Source of the DNA: Rhodospirillaceae bacterium SYSU D60007
GTDB lineage: Bacteria > Pseudomonadota > Alphaproteobacteria > Reyranellales > Reyranellaceae
DNA: 64,000 nucleotides
Direction of reading: 5' to 3'
Assembly: GCA_003574685.1 (NCBI GenBank)
Contig: QOCQ01000009.1
Coordinates: 62,001-126,000 of the forward strand
The notes under the pieces were generated by a model that saw only the letters and a program-made list of their open reading frames with translations, was not told where the DNA came from and ran no database searches. Shown here piece after piece: positions 25,047-32,829 of this stretch (its first letter is position 1; each line of letters begins with the position of its first letter). The translations under genes were made by a program, and so were the position numbers.

Positions 25047-26243
25047 ATGACTGAGGCGAGCGGCCCGCTGCAGGGCGTCCGGGTCCTTGACCTCACCACC
25101 ATCCTGTTCGGCCCCTATGGCGCCGTGACCCTGGGCGACTGGGGCGCGGACATCATCAAGGTCGAATCGCTGGCCGGTGACGGGTGGCGCTTTTCGGGCC
25201 AGTTCCGCAACCGGGGCATGAGCGGGCAGTTCATGGCCGCGAACCGCAACAAGCGCAGCCTGGCGCTGGATCTGAAGCACGCGGACGGCAAGGCCGTCTT
25301 GCGGCGCCTGCTGCCCGCGGCGGATGTGCTGGTGACCAACGTCCGGCCGGCGGCGATGGCGCGGCTGGGCTTCAGCTACGAAGACTGTCGCAAGGTCAAT
25401 CCGCGGCTGGTCTATGCGGCGGCCACCGGCTTCGGCCAGGATGGGCCCTGGGCCGCCCGCCCGGCGTTCGACGAGGTGGTGCAGGCGGCGTCGGGTTTCG
25501 CGTCCGCCATGGGCACGGACGACGCGCCGGCCTTCGTTCCCAGCCTGATCGGCGACAAGCTGTGCGGTCTGTCCCTGACAGCCGCGGTGATTGCCGCCCT
25601 GTTCCGCCGCGAGCGGACCGGCGAAGGCCAGCTCGTCGAGGTGCCGATGCTTGAAACCGTCGCCGCCTTCAACAGCATCGAGATGTTCGGCGGCCATGCC
25701 TTCGTTCCGCCGATCGGACCGTCGGGGTACAAGCGCATGCGGGAGCGGCGCCCGGTGCGCACGAAGGACGGCTGGATCACCATGCTGCCCTATTCGGGCG
25801 ACAACTGGTGCACCTTCTTCGAGACCGTCGGCCACCCGGAGTGCATCGAGGAATTCTCGGTGCGGGACCCGGTGCTGCGCGCCGCCAATATCGACAGGAT
25901 CTATAATTGCATGAGCGAGATCGCGCTCAGCCGCACGACGGCGGAGTGGGAAGAACTGCTGTTGCGCATCGACGTCCCGCACGCCGCCTTCGCCAGACTG
26001 ACCGAGGTCGCGGAGCAGCCGCATCTGCAGGCAGTGGGCATGTTCGTGGAGCTCGATCATCCGACGGAAGGGCGCATCCGCCAGGCGCGCCCATCGGCCC
26101 GGTTCTCGGAGAGCCCCGCGGGTATTCGCCGCCTGCCGCCGCGCTTGGGCGAGCACACGAAAGAGGTGCTGCGCGAGGCGGGCTACAGCGAGGCTGAAAT
26201 CACATCCCTCATCGAGAGCAAGGCCGTCGCGGTGCCGTCGTAA
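25047..26243 (+). CDS. CaiB/BaiF family CoA-transferase
   Basis: 398 residues, typical of class III CoA-transferases, which move CoA between carboxylic acids through an acyl-aspartate intermediate. N-terminal GVRVLDLTTILFGPYGAVTL and DWGADIIKVE are hallmarks, then NKRSLALDLK, and Asp170 in SLIGDK occupies the catalytic aspartate position. The C-terminal HTKEVLREAGYSEAEI end is complete. Its acid substrates cannot be told; the neighbouring amidase converges on it. A broken partial copy lies 1.2 kb upstream. Confidence 0.93.
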   Translation: MTEASGPLQGVRVLDLTTILFGPYGAVTLGDWGADIIKVESLAGDGWRFSGQFRNRGMSGQFMAANRNKRSLALDLKHADGKAVLRRLLPAADVLVTNVRPAAMARLGFSYEDCRKVNPRLVYAAATGFGQDGPWAARPAFDEVVQAASGFASAMGTDDAPAFVPSLIGDKLCGLSLTAAVIAALFRRERTGEGQLVEVPMLETVAAFNSIEMFGGHAFVPPIGPSGYKRMRERRPVRTKDGWITMLPYSGDNWCTFFETVGHPECIEEFSVRDPVLRAANIDRIYNCMSEIALSRTTAEWEELLLRIDVPHAAFARLTEVAEQPHLQAVGMFVELDHPTEGRIRQARPSARFSESPAGIRRLPPRLGEHTKEVLREAGYSEAEITSLIESKAVAVPS

Positions 26244-26250
26244 GCATTCC

Positions 26251-26302
26251 GCTTCACCCCGAGCTTGTCGAGGGGCATGGTTCGACAAGCTCACCATGAA
26301 GG
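26251..26302. repeat. Palindromic dispersed repeat, family B copy 2 (short variant)
   Basis: GAGCTTGTCGA and TCGACAAGCTC form an 11-bp stem around GGGGCATGGT, followed by CACCATGAAGG as in the other copies. It lies between two converging genes and may act as a terminator for both. Confidence 0.75.
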
Positions 26303-26322
26303 CCAACTGACGCGGTGCTGTA

Positions 26323-27720
26323 TCAGTGAAGGATCGGAGGATGCTGGCTGTCCGTTCGGGCCGCCAACTCCCACGCCCGCGCGACCTGGTACAGCGTCGC
26401 TTCGTCGAAATAGCGGCCGACGAATTGCACTGACAGCGGCAGCCCGCCGCTGGAAAGGCCGGCCATCATGGCGATCGCGGGATGGCCGGTGACGTTGAAC
26501 GGCGTGCGCGCCTGGCGCGGATAGGTGCGCTCGACGTCCTCGGGACGGTCGATGCGGCAGGCCGGCTCCATGGAGCTGGCGCACAGCAGCACGTCGACGC
26601 CGCGCAATACCTCCTCGATATGTGCGATCATCGCGGTGCGCAGGCGCTGTGCCTCTACGTAGTCGCCCGCCGACATGAAGGCACCCGACATCAGGCGCCG
26701 CCGCGCGAGCCGGCCGTAGTCGCCCGGCCGCTCGCGCAGCCATCGGGCGTGCACGGCCCACGCCTCGCTTTGCAGGATGACGCGGTTCACATCACGGAAT
26801 GCGCCCAGGGCCGGCAGGGTGACGTCGCGCAGATCGGCGCCGTCCTTCTGCAGGGTGCTGGCCACCTGCTCCAGCGCGGCCGTCATCTCCGGATCGGCCG
26901 TCATGTCCTTCTCGTGGAAGTGCCGCACGAAACCCACGCGCAGGCCGCGAACGCCGCGCTCGAGCCGTTCGCTGTAGCGGCCCGGCCCGCTCGGCGCGCT
27001 GCCCGGATCGAGCGGATCGTGGCCGGCGATGGCCTCCAGCATCAGGACGTTGTCCGCCACCGAGCGCGTCATCGGGCCGACATGGTCGAGCGTGAAGGAG
27101 AGGGGAAAGACGCCGCGCCGCGAGACCAGGCCGTAAGTCGGCTTCATTCCGACGATGCCGCAGCAGCTCGCCGGATTGCGCACGCTACCTCCGGTGTCGG
27201 AACCCAGCGCCATGGGAAAGAGGCCGGCCGCGACGCCTGCGCCCGAGCCTGACGACGAGCCGCCGGGATGATGGTCGGGGTTCCACGGATTGCGCGCCGG
27301 CGGCCACGGCAGATCGAGGCTCGGGCCGCCGATGGCGAACTCGTGCGTCGAAAGCTTGCCCAGCACGATGGCGCCGGCCTGGCGCAGTCGGGCAACGCAG
27401 ACCGCGTCCTGCCGCGCGATATTGCCCTCCAGGATTTTGGAGTGGCAGGTGGTCGGCAGGCCGGCAACGTCGATGATGTCCTTGATGCCAACCGGCACGC
27501 CGTGCAGTGCGCCGCGCGACCGGCCGGCTATGATCTCGTTCTCGGCCGCCTGCGCCGCGGCCAGCGCGGCCTCGGCATCGAGCTGGATGAAAACGTTCAG
27601 CTTCGGGTCGAGCCGCTCGATACGCTGAAGCAGCGCCTGCACCAGCTCGGCGGGCGAAAGCTTTCTGGCCGCGATCGCTGCCGCCGCCTGCGACGCCGAC
27701 ATGAAATGCAGGTCGGTCAC
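26323..27720 (-). CDS. Amidase signature enzyme (AtzE/GatA type)
   Basis: 465 residues starting at a GTG (27720) that overlaps the TGA of the small upstream gene as GTGA. The Ser-cisSer-Lys triad is visible: Lys80 in [10 protein letters not shown], Ser155 in [10 protein letters not shown] and Ser179 in [11 protein letters not shown]. Family members hydrolyse amides; pairing with an AtzG-like small protein points to the AtzE group, where AtzE acts on 1-carboxybiuret and AtzG stabilises it. Genes for the rest of cyanurate breakdown (AtzD, AtzF) are not here, so a different small amide is possible. Confidence 0.92.
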   Translation of the reverse strand: MTDLHFMSASQAAAAIAARKLSPAELVQALLQRIERLDPKLNVFIQLDAEAALAAAQAAENEIIAGRSRGALHGVPVGIKDIIDVAGLPTTCHSKILEGNIARQDAVCVARLRQAGAIVLGKLSTHEFAIGGPSLDLPWPPARNPWNPDHHPGGSSSGSGAGVAAGLFPMALGSDTGGSVRNPASCCGIVGMKPTYGLVSRRGVFPLSFTLDHVGPMTRSVADNVLMLEAIAGHDPLDPGSAPSGPGRYSERLERGVRGLRVGFVRHFHEKDMTADPEMTAALEQVASTLQKDGADLRDVTLPALGAFRDVNRVILQSEAWAVHARWLRERPGDYGRLARRRLMSGAFMSAGDYVEAQRLRTAMIAHIEEVLRGVDVLLCASSMEPACRIDRPEDVERTYPRQARTPFNVTGHPAIAMMAGLSSGGLPLSVQFVGRYFDEATLYQVARAWELAARTDSQHPPILH

Positions 27721-27899
27721 AGGCCGTCTCCGACACGCATCGGCGGCCAAGGCTCCGCACGGGGATCGTCCACCGGCTTCATGCTTTCGGCGACTGTCGC
27801 CGCCTGCCGGGCCGCGGCCTCGACGTCATCGGGAAATTCGGCCAATGCCTTCTGCAACCCCGCACGACGCGCCAAGGTCTCGATCATTAATTTGTCCAT
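27717..27899 (-). CDS. AtzG-like small amidase partner (DUF4089 type)
   Basis: 60 residues from the ATG at 27899, which has GAGGAG eight bases upstream. Helical layout MIETLARRAGL, FPDDVEAAARQAATVAESM and the C-terminal DPRAEPWPPMRV motif match the DUF4089 small proteins encoded next to AtzE-type amidases. In the AtzEG complex the small subunit packs on the amidase. The longer reading to 27983 lacks a ribosome site. The 4-base overlap with the amidase start supports a stoichiometric complex. Confidence 0.8.
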   Translation of the reverse strand: MDKLMIETLARRAGLQKALAEFPDDVEAAARQAATVAESMKPVDDPRAEPWPPMRVGDGL

Positions 27900-27994
27900 C
27901 GCTTCACTCCTCGGCGAAGCCAAGCACGCTTCGCACACCGGCGTCCATGGCCGCATGGCCATCCTTCGGCCTTCGACCGTCACCTCCCGAAGGT

Positions 27995-28387
27995 TCAGAT
28001 CAGTTCGACGCGCGCGTGGTGGTTTGCCGCCGCGGCGAGGCGTCGATCGCGGGTCAGCAGCGGCGCGTCGAGTGCCTCCGCGAGTGCGACGTAGACCGCG
28101 TCATAGGCGGTAAGGTTGTTTCGCAGTTCCCAGATGCGCGGCAGGAGAAAGCCGTGCGGGTACCGCCGCAACGGAAAGTCGCCCAGATCGTCCAGCGCCT
28201 GATACCCGCGTTCCGGGTCGATCGCACCGGCAGCCGCGTAGCGACGGAAGACCTGTGCCACTTCCACGTCGAGCAGATAGGGGGCGTGCAATGTTTCCCG
28301 CTTCCCGAACAGTCGCTCCTCCACGACTTCGCCAGCCGTGGTGCGCAGCAACGTTTCGACGATCGCGGAGGCGTCTACGACGATCAC
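27995..28387 (-). CDS. PIN-domain toxin (VapC/FitB type)
   Basis: 130 residues. Complete acidic set for the Mg-dependent RNase site: Asp5 (MIVVDASAIVE), Glu42, Asp96 (TAYDAVYVALAEAL) and Asp114 (LLTRDRRLA). The family cuts tRNA or rRNA when free of its antitoxin. The start overlaps the antitoxin stop by 4 bases (28384-28387), the standard antitoxin-first order. Confidence 0.92.
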   Translation of the reverse strand: MIVVDASAIVETLLRTTAGEVVEERLFGKRETLHAPYLLDVEVAQVFRRYAAAGAIDPERGYQALDDLGDFPLRRYPHGFLLPRIWELRNNLTAYDAVYVALAEALDAPLLTRDRRLAAAANHHARVELI

Positions 28388-28620
28388 CGTGAATCGCGTT
28401 CCGCGCGAACCGCAGCAGCCGGATCGACAGACAGCGTTGTCCTGGACCGGCTCCGCAGCCGCGCGCGCAACTCCTCCAGGGTCGGCCGCTCGGCCACTTC
28501 GCGCAGCTCGTTCAGCAAGTAGTCGGACAGGGACATCCCTGCCATCGCTGCGCGGGACTTCAGGCGGCGATGCAGCGTATCAGGCACGTTGCGGATCTGG
28601 ATCATCGCGGACATGTGCAT
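28384..28620 (-). CDS. Ribbon-helix-helix antitoxin (FitA/VapB type)
   Basis: 78 residues; possible starts at 28620, 28614 and 28605, of which MIQIRNVPDTLHRRL (28605) is where the fold begins. The beta-strand IQIRNVP followed by RLKSRAAMAGMSLSDYLLNEL is the FitA-type ribbon-helix-helix; the C-terminal half (TLEELRARLRSRSRTTL) would wrap the toxin. It should bind its own promoter, where a palindrome is seen at 28631-28645. Confidence 0.88.
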   Translation of the reverse strand: MHMSAMIQIRNVPDTLHRRLKSRAAMAGMSLSDYLLNELREVAERPTLEELRARLRSRSRTTLSVDPAAAVRAERDSR

Positions 28621-28630
28621 AACATTAAAG

Positions 28631-28645
28631 CATGTGTATCACATG
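28631..28645. promoter_or_regulatory. Likely autoregulatory operator of the toxin-antitoxin pair
   Basis: Perfect palindrome CATGTG-TAT-CACATG just upstream of the antitoxin start, with a related ACATGT at 28611-28616 one to two turns away. The surrounding 40 bases are AT-rich, as expected for the promoter. Confidence 0.55.
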
Positions 28646-28668
28646 TCAATGGTTCGTGACCCAGTGGG

Positions 28669-29022
28669 CTACTCCAGACGATAGATCAGGATGGCGCTTT
28701 CCAGGCTGACCTTTACCTCGGAGCCGGTGAAGCTCCGACGGAACGCAGCAACCATCTTCCTGGCAAGGTCGGAGTCGCGAAATTCGCTGTCGTACAGGCT
28801 CGCCAGGCAAGTCAACGGCATGGCCTCCTTGGCCAGCACGGTTTCGCCGTCAAAGCACTGGTGCTGGAACGACTCGTACTTCGCACCCAGAGACTGCGCC
28901 AGCTGTTCGACCGACAAATGCGAGTTCTCGATGAAGAACTGGTCCCAGAAATCCTTCGTCCTGCTGAACTGGCCGGCGAGCTTTGCGTCGCCCTTCATCA
29001 ACTTCGCCATCAGCGTGATCAT
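28669..29022 (-). CDS. Hypothetical protein
   Basis: 117 residues with a strong GGGAGGA ribosome site before the ATG at 29022. Begins MITLMAKLMKGDAKLAGQFS, continues with KDFWDQFFIENSHLSVEQLA and ends with SLESAILIYRLE. No signal or membrane segment; two cysteines. Looks globular and mostly helical. I do not recognise the family. It follows no obvious operon partner; the toxin-antitoxin pair is downstream on the same strand. Confidence 0.65.
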   Translation of the reverse strand: MITLMAKLMKGDAKLAGQFSRTKDFWDQFFIENSHLSVEQLAQSLGAKYESFQHQCFDGETVLAKEAMPLTCLASLYDSEFRDSDLARKMVAAFRRSFTGSEVKVSLESAILIYRLE

Positions 29023-29184
29023 CCAGTCCTCCCTGGGTCAGACCGGCGCGCGCCCGGAACCAGGAATGGGGTCGTTGCAAACACGGGTGCGGATCGCCAC
29101 ATAACCATTTCGTCGGGAAGGATTGCCTGGCGCGCCTTGAACGATGAGGCCACCGGCGGGACGTCGCCGAACAAATGGTGACGA

Positions 29185-29514
29185 ATGTCTGAAACACAAC
29201 AGCCAATCCCGGCCCCTGACGCGGAAGATGATGCCGTCCGAGACCACGCCATGCAGCCGAGACCCAAGGTCGCGTGGATCGGCAGCGGCTCGGGTTTCAG
29301 CGCCACCATCGATGGCCGCGCCTATCGCGTGACCAGGTACCCTGCGGATTCGCCGATGGCGTCGCCATATGGGGCCTATGCCGAGGGGCGGTTCATTGGA
29401 GGCGGATCGACGCTGGACAACGTCAAGGGCCGGTGCAACGCGCATGCCGCCCGGCTGCGCCTGCGCAAGCCACAGCAGCCACTGCCTGATTCCGGCAACG
29501 ATCCGGTGAAGTGA
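29185..29514 (+). CDS. Hypothetical protein
   Basis: 109 residues. An acidic start (APDAEDDAVRDHAM) leads into a beta-rich part (VAWIGSGSGFSATIDGRAYR) and a basic helix (RCNAHAARLRLRKPQQPLP). No ribosome site is evident and the frame lies opposite other short frames, so it is a moderate-confidence gene. No family recognised. Confidence 0.45.
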   Translation: MSETQQPIPAPDAEDDAVRDHAMQPRPKVAWIGSGSGFSATIDGRAYRVTRYPADSPMASPYGAYAEGRFIGGGSTLDNVKGRCNAHAARLRLRKPQQPLPDSGNDPVK

Positions 29515-29539
29515 TCGCGCGCTTGCGACCGTCGCAGCC

Positions 29540-29761
29540 CTATCGTCCACCTGAGCGTGAAATCGACTTGATCGCGCCGCGCGGACGGCCGGAGAGGGCA
29601 GCGATCTTGCGGTCCTGTGCCTCGATGATCGCCTTGGCCGGCCTGTCGCCATCGGGTCCGGCCAGCTCCGAATTGGCGATCCTGCGGTTGGAGCTGAGCG
29701 ATCCGTCCTCGTAGACGACGTCGAACGCGGTGAATTCGCCGCTGGATTTCTGGCGGGCCAT
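29540..29761 (-). CDS. Small hypothetical protein
   Basis: 73 residues with GGAGG seven bases before the ATG. Sequence shows a short beta-rich N-terminus (FTAFDVVYEDGSLSSNRRI) and a helix with AKAIIEAQDRKIAALSG, then a basic tail. Similar small proteins occur in other alphaproteobacteria, to my recollection, without known function. First of four small minus-strand genes when read leftwards from 30712 (it is the last transcribed). Confidence 0.6.
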   Translation of the reverse strand: MARQKSSGEFTAFDVVYEDGSLSSNRRIANSELAGPDGDRPAKAIIEAQDRKIAALSGRPRGAIKSISRSGGR

Positions 29762-29784
29762 TCTCTGCCTCCATGGGCCGCGCG

Positions 29785-29991
29785 TCAGCCTTTGCGCGGC
29801 TCGTCGCGGCCCGGCACCGCAGCGGTCAGGTCATTGCCCGGCGGCTTCGCGGCGTCGGCCTCGCCGGCAGCGGCGATAGCCTTGCGCTGGTCGGAACGTT
29901 CCTGGCGCTGACGCTGCTTCTCGTCGCGCCGGGCTTCGCGCGCGCGGGCGCGGTCGGCGCGCTGCATACCATAGTTCGGTTTGAAGGGCAT
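29785..29991 (-). CDS. Small highly charged hypothetical protein
   Basis: 68 residues, AGGTG six bases before the ATG. MPFKPNYGMQRADRARAREA begins a long helix of Arg, Lys, Glu and Gln (REARRDEKQRQRQERSDQRK), then an Ala/Pro-rich tail. Strongly basic, likely a single helix or disordered; could bind nucleic acid, but that is a guess. The MPFKPNY start is familiar from small alphaproteobacterial proteins of unknown role. Confidence 0.65.
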   Translation of the reverse strand: MPFKPNYGMQRADRARAREARRDEKQRQRQERSDQRKAIAAAGEADAAKPPGNDLTAAVPGRDEPRKG

Positions 29992-30048
29992 AGGGCACCT
30001 GTCGAATGAATGCTGTGGAAGCGGCCCACGCCACTGCTGCCGGTCGGT

Positions 30049-30306
30049 CTACTTCTCCCGTCGCGGTGGCATGCTGACGCGGGTATGGACCGCCCCTGCT
30101 GACCTCGCATCGGCGGCTTCCTTTGCCAGCCGCAGCGCCCGCAACCGCGCCGTATTGGCCGCATCCGCCTCCTGCTGCCGCACACGCTCTTGCGCGCGCG
30201 TGGCACTCAGCTCGCGCAGCAGCTCTTCCCGGCGCACGGCGCTGGTGCGCACCAGCTCCCGCTGGCGGCGCGCCGATTCCGGCGCCTGCGTGTCTTTCGT
30301 GGTCAT
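30049..30306 (-). CDS. Small charged coiled-coil-like hypothetical protein
   Basis: 85 residues from the ATG at 30306 (AAGGAAAGG upstream). A continuous helix with heptad-like spacing is suggested by SARRQRELVRTSAVRREELL, RELSATRAQERVRQQEADAA and LRALRLAKEAADA, followed by a basic tail ending RREK. No family recognised. The longer reading to 30507 has no ribosome site. Confidence 0.55.
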   Translation of the reverse strand: MTTKDTQAPESARRQRELVRTSAVRREELLRELSATRAQERVRQQEADAANTARLRALRLAKEAADARSAGAVHTRVSMPPRREK

Positions 30307-30394
30307 GGCTGCCTTTCCTTGTGGCCGCCGATCACACCCGCGACCGGGGCGCTTGTAGCACCCTTTTTGCGTCGGCGGCCGGGAAATCGGCGGC

Positions 30395-30712
30395 TCAACC
30401 GCGGTCGGCCGGGTCTGGCGAGGCGCCCGCGAGGCGCGTGAAATCATCGAGTACGCTTGCGATGAGGCGGCGCCGGCGGGGGTCATCGGCACCCGGCGAA
30501 GCCGCAAACAACTCGATCAGATAACGGGCCTTTTCGGCGGCCTCGGCCCAGGTCTGCGCCGGCGCGGCCGCCAGCACCTTCTCAAGCTCGGCCTGCCGTT
30601 CGCGCAGTGCCTTCTGGTCAGCCCTGACCTCGGCGAGATGGCGGCGGATCTCGGTCGCCTTTTGCGCCGCCATGCCACGGTGCTGGTCGAGCACGATCGG
30701 ATCGTCTGACAT
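30395..30712 (-). CDS. Small helical hypothetical protein
   Basis: 105 residues. Three helices can be drawn: GMAAQKATEIRRHLAEVRAD, QKALRERQAELEKVLAAAPA and WAEAAEKARYLIELFAASPG, then DDPRRRRLIASVLDDFTRLA. Acidic and basic residues alternate as in coiled coils. AGGCAAG precedes the ATG. Likely conserved in related bacteria; function unknown. Divergent from exoD. Confidence 0.65.
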   Translation of the reverse strand: MSDDPIVLDQHRGMAAQKATEIRRHLAEVRADQKALRERQAELEKVLAAAPAQTWAEAAEKARYLIELFAASPGADDPRRRRLIASVLDDFTRLAGASPDPADRG

Positions 30713-30793
30713 GGATCTTGCCTCATCTGGTCCGCAGAGGCCGCATCAGCGTATGTCGACGTCAGGCCTGCCGTGAGCACGGTATATTGCCCT

Positions 30794-31378
30794 ATGGATG
30801 TCCGCCTGCCCACCTCCGTCGTGCTGGACCGGCTGCTCGACGACGCTGCAGGTGATCACGTGACGCCAGCGTGGGTCCTGACGCGGCTTGGTGAGCGCGG
30901 CTTCGGCCTGCTGATGCTACTGCTTGGCCTGCTGGGTCTGGTGCCGGCGCTGGCCTCCGTCATCCCCGTCCTGCTGATGTGGCCCGCGATCCAGATGATA
31001 ATGGCGCACCGGGCGCCGCGCCTGCCCCGGTGGATCGCACATCGAGCGCTGCCGACCCGCCGGCTGGAGCATCTGATTGCGCGGCTGCTGCCGATCTTGC
31101 GTCGCATCGAGGTGCTGGCCCGGCCGCGCTGGCACACGCCCTTCGAGGCGACCAAGCGGTTCGTGGGCGGCGTCATCCTGCTGCTGGGACTGAGCATGCT
31201 GGTGCCGATCCCGCTCGGCCACATCCCGCCAGCCGTCGTGATCATGCTGCTGGCTTTCGCTTTCCTCGAAGAAGATGGTGTGCTCCTGTTGCTCGCGCTC
31301 GCAGCCGCCGCCGTGTCGCTGGGCGTCACCGGAGTTATCGTATGGGGCACCATCATCGGCATCGAGGCACTCGATTGA
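30794..31378 (+). CDS. exoD: ExoD-family membrane protein
   Basis: 194 residues from the ATG at 30794. The family (PF06055) was named for exopolysaccharide and alkali-tolerance defects in Sinorhizobium; its biochemical role is unknown. N-terminal LTRLGERGFGLLMLLLGLLG and AIQMIMAHRAPRLPRWIAHR are characteristic. About four membrane segments at residues 40-70, 125-150 and 155-190. The mandelate-racemase-like gene follows by 18 bases. Confidence 0.9.
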   Translation: MDVRLPTSVVLDRLLDDAAGDHVTPAWVLTRLGERGFGLLMLLLGLLGLVPALASVIPVLLMWPAIQMIMAHRAPRLPRWIAHRALPTRRLEHLIARLLPILRRIEVLARPRWHTPFEATKRFVGGVILLLGLSMLVPIPLGHIPPAVVIMLLAFAFLEEDGVLLLLALAAAAVSLGVTGVIVWGTIIGIEALD

Positions 31379-31396
31379 TCTGCAGGAGGTAGCGTC

Positions 31397-32485
31397 ATGA
31401 CCACCATCGCTGCGCTCGATGTCGGCTGTTATCACGTGCCGCTGCCGGTGGTGTTGTCGGACAGCACGCATGGCGACATTCATCACTTCGCGCTCGTCAC
31501 CGTGCGGGTGCGCGATACCGACGGGGCGGAGGGGCTGGGTTACACCTACACCGTCGGGCATGGCGGCCGCGCGGTCGCCTCGCTGGTGCGCGACGATCTC
31601 GCGCCGCTGCTGGTCGGGCAGGATGCCGGACGCATCGAGGCGCTGTGGCAGCGCATGTGGTGGGGCCTGCACTATGGCGGCCGCGGCGGGGTGGCGTCGC
31701 TGGCGATCTCCGCGGTCGATATAGCCTTGTGGGACCTCGCCGCGCGTCGGGTGGGACAGCCGCTGTGGCGGCTGCTGGGCGGCTTTGACCCGCAGGTGCC
31801 GTGCTATGCCGGCGGCATCGACCTTCAGTTCCCGCTGGAGAAACTGTTGGCGCAGAGCGATGAGTTTCTTGCCCAGGGCTTCCGCGCCATCAAGATGAAG
31901 GTCGGCCGGCGGCATCTGCGCGAGGACGTCGCACGCGTGCGCGCCATGCGGAAAAAGCTCGGCGATGATTTTCCGCTGATGGCCGACGCCAACATGGGCT
32001 GGTCGGTCGATCAGGCCGTGGCCGCCGCCCGTGCGCTGGCCGAGTTCAACCTGGTGTGGCTGGAGGAGCCGACGATTCCCGACGATGTCGCCGGCCACGC
32101 GCGCATCGTGGCGCAGGGCGGGGTGCCGATCGCCACCGGCGAGAACCTGCATACGCTTTACGAGTTCCAGCAGATGATCAGCGCTGGCGGCGTGACGTAT
32201 CCCGAGCCCGATGTCAGCAATTGCGGCGGTGTCACCGTATTCATGAAAGTGTGCCGGCTGGCCGAGGCCTTCAACCTGCCGGTCACATCGCACGGCGTGC
32301 ACGACCTCACAGTGCACTTGCTCGCCGCCGCGCCGAACCGCTCGTATCTCGAGGTGCACGGCTTCGGTCTCGACCGCTACATGGCCGAGCCCATGCGGCT
32401 GGTCGACGGCAACGCCATCGCCCCCGAGGGGCCCGGCCACGGCGTCGAACTGCTCTGGGACAAGCTTGCCCCGCTGGCGCTGTAA
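31397..32485 (+). CDS. Mandelate racemase / muconate lactonizing enzyme family protein
   Basis: 362 residues with AGGAGG eight bases upstream. Enolase-superfamily enzyme that abstracts the proton next to a carboxylate. All functional positions of the mandelate racemase subgroup can be read with a constant shift of two from Pseudomonas putida mandelate racemase: Lys166 and Lys168 (IKMKVG), metal ligands Asp197 (MADANMG), Glu223 (WLEEP), Glu249 (TGEN), the Asp272-His299 dyad (PDVSNCGG; TSHGVHD) and Glu319 (SYLEVHG). It is therefore probably active as an epimerase or acid-sugar dehydratase; substrate not known. Signals for export are absent, so it is cytoplasmic. Confidence 0.92.
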   Translation: MTTIAALDVGCYHVPLPVVLSDSTHGDIHHFALVTVRVRDTDGAEGLGYTYTVGHGGRAVASLVRDDLAPLLVGQDAGRIEALWQRMWWGLHYGGRGGVASLAISAVDIALWDLAARRVGQPLWRLLGGFDPQVPCYAGGIDLQFPLEKLLAQSDEFLAQGFRAIKMKVGRRHLREDVARVRAMRKKLGDDFPLMADANMGWSVDQAVAAARALAEFNLVWLEEPTIPDDVAGHARIVAQGGVPIATGENLHTLYEFQQMISAGGVTYPEPDVSNCGGVTVFMKVCRLAEAFNLPVTSHGVHDLTVHLLAAAPNRSYLEVHGFGLDRYMAEPMRLVDGNAIAPEGPGHGVELLWDKLAPLAL

Positions 32486-32593
32486 GCGGGGTCGGACATC
32501 TTCTTCCGGACAGACGCATCGCATTCGCATGTGAGCCGGACAACCTTCACCAGGAGGGAGGTAGTCGCACATGGCCACGTAACGGCATTTTCG

Positions 32594-32719
32594 TCGTCCT
32601 GAGCGCAGCGAAGGACCCTGCGGTGGTTCGGCCAAAGACTGACAGAATCGGTAATCGACTCCCACCGTTGGTCATTGATCGGACGACCGCAAGGTCCTTC
32701 GCTTCGCTCAGGACGACGG
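32594..32719. repeat. Palindromic dispersed repeat, family C copy 1
   Basis: Arms CGTCCTGAGCGCAGCGAAGG and CCTTCGCTTCGCTCAGGACG enclose about 80 bases. It fills most of the 344-base gap between two converging genes (32486-32829), which holds no gene. Confidence 0.75.
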
Positions 32720-32829
32720 CAAAATTCCCGTATGCGGATGAAGGCGCAGGGCTGTGAGGGGAACCGCCATGCGCAGCACGTCCTCACGAACCTCCGCCGG
32801 CAGGGCAGGATCACGTACCAGGTCCTATC

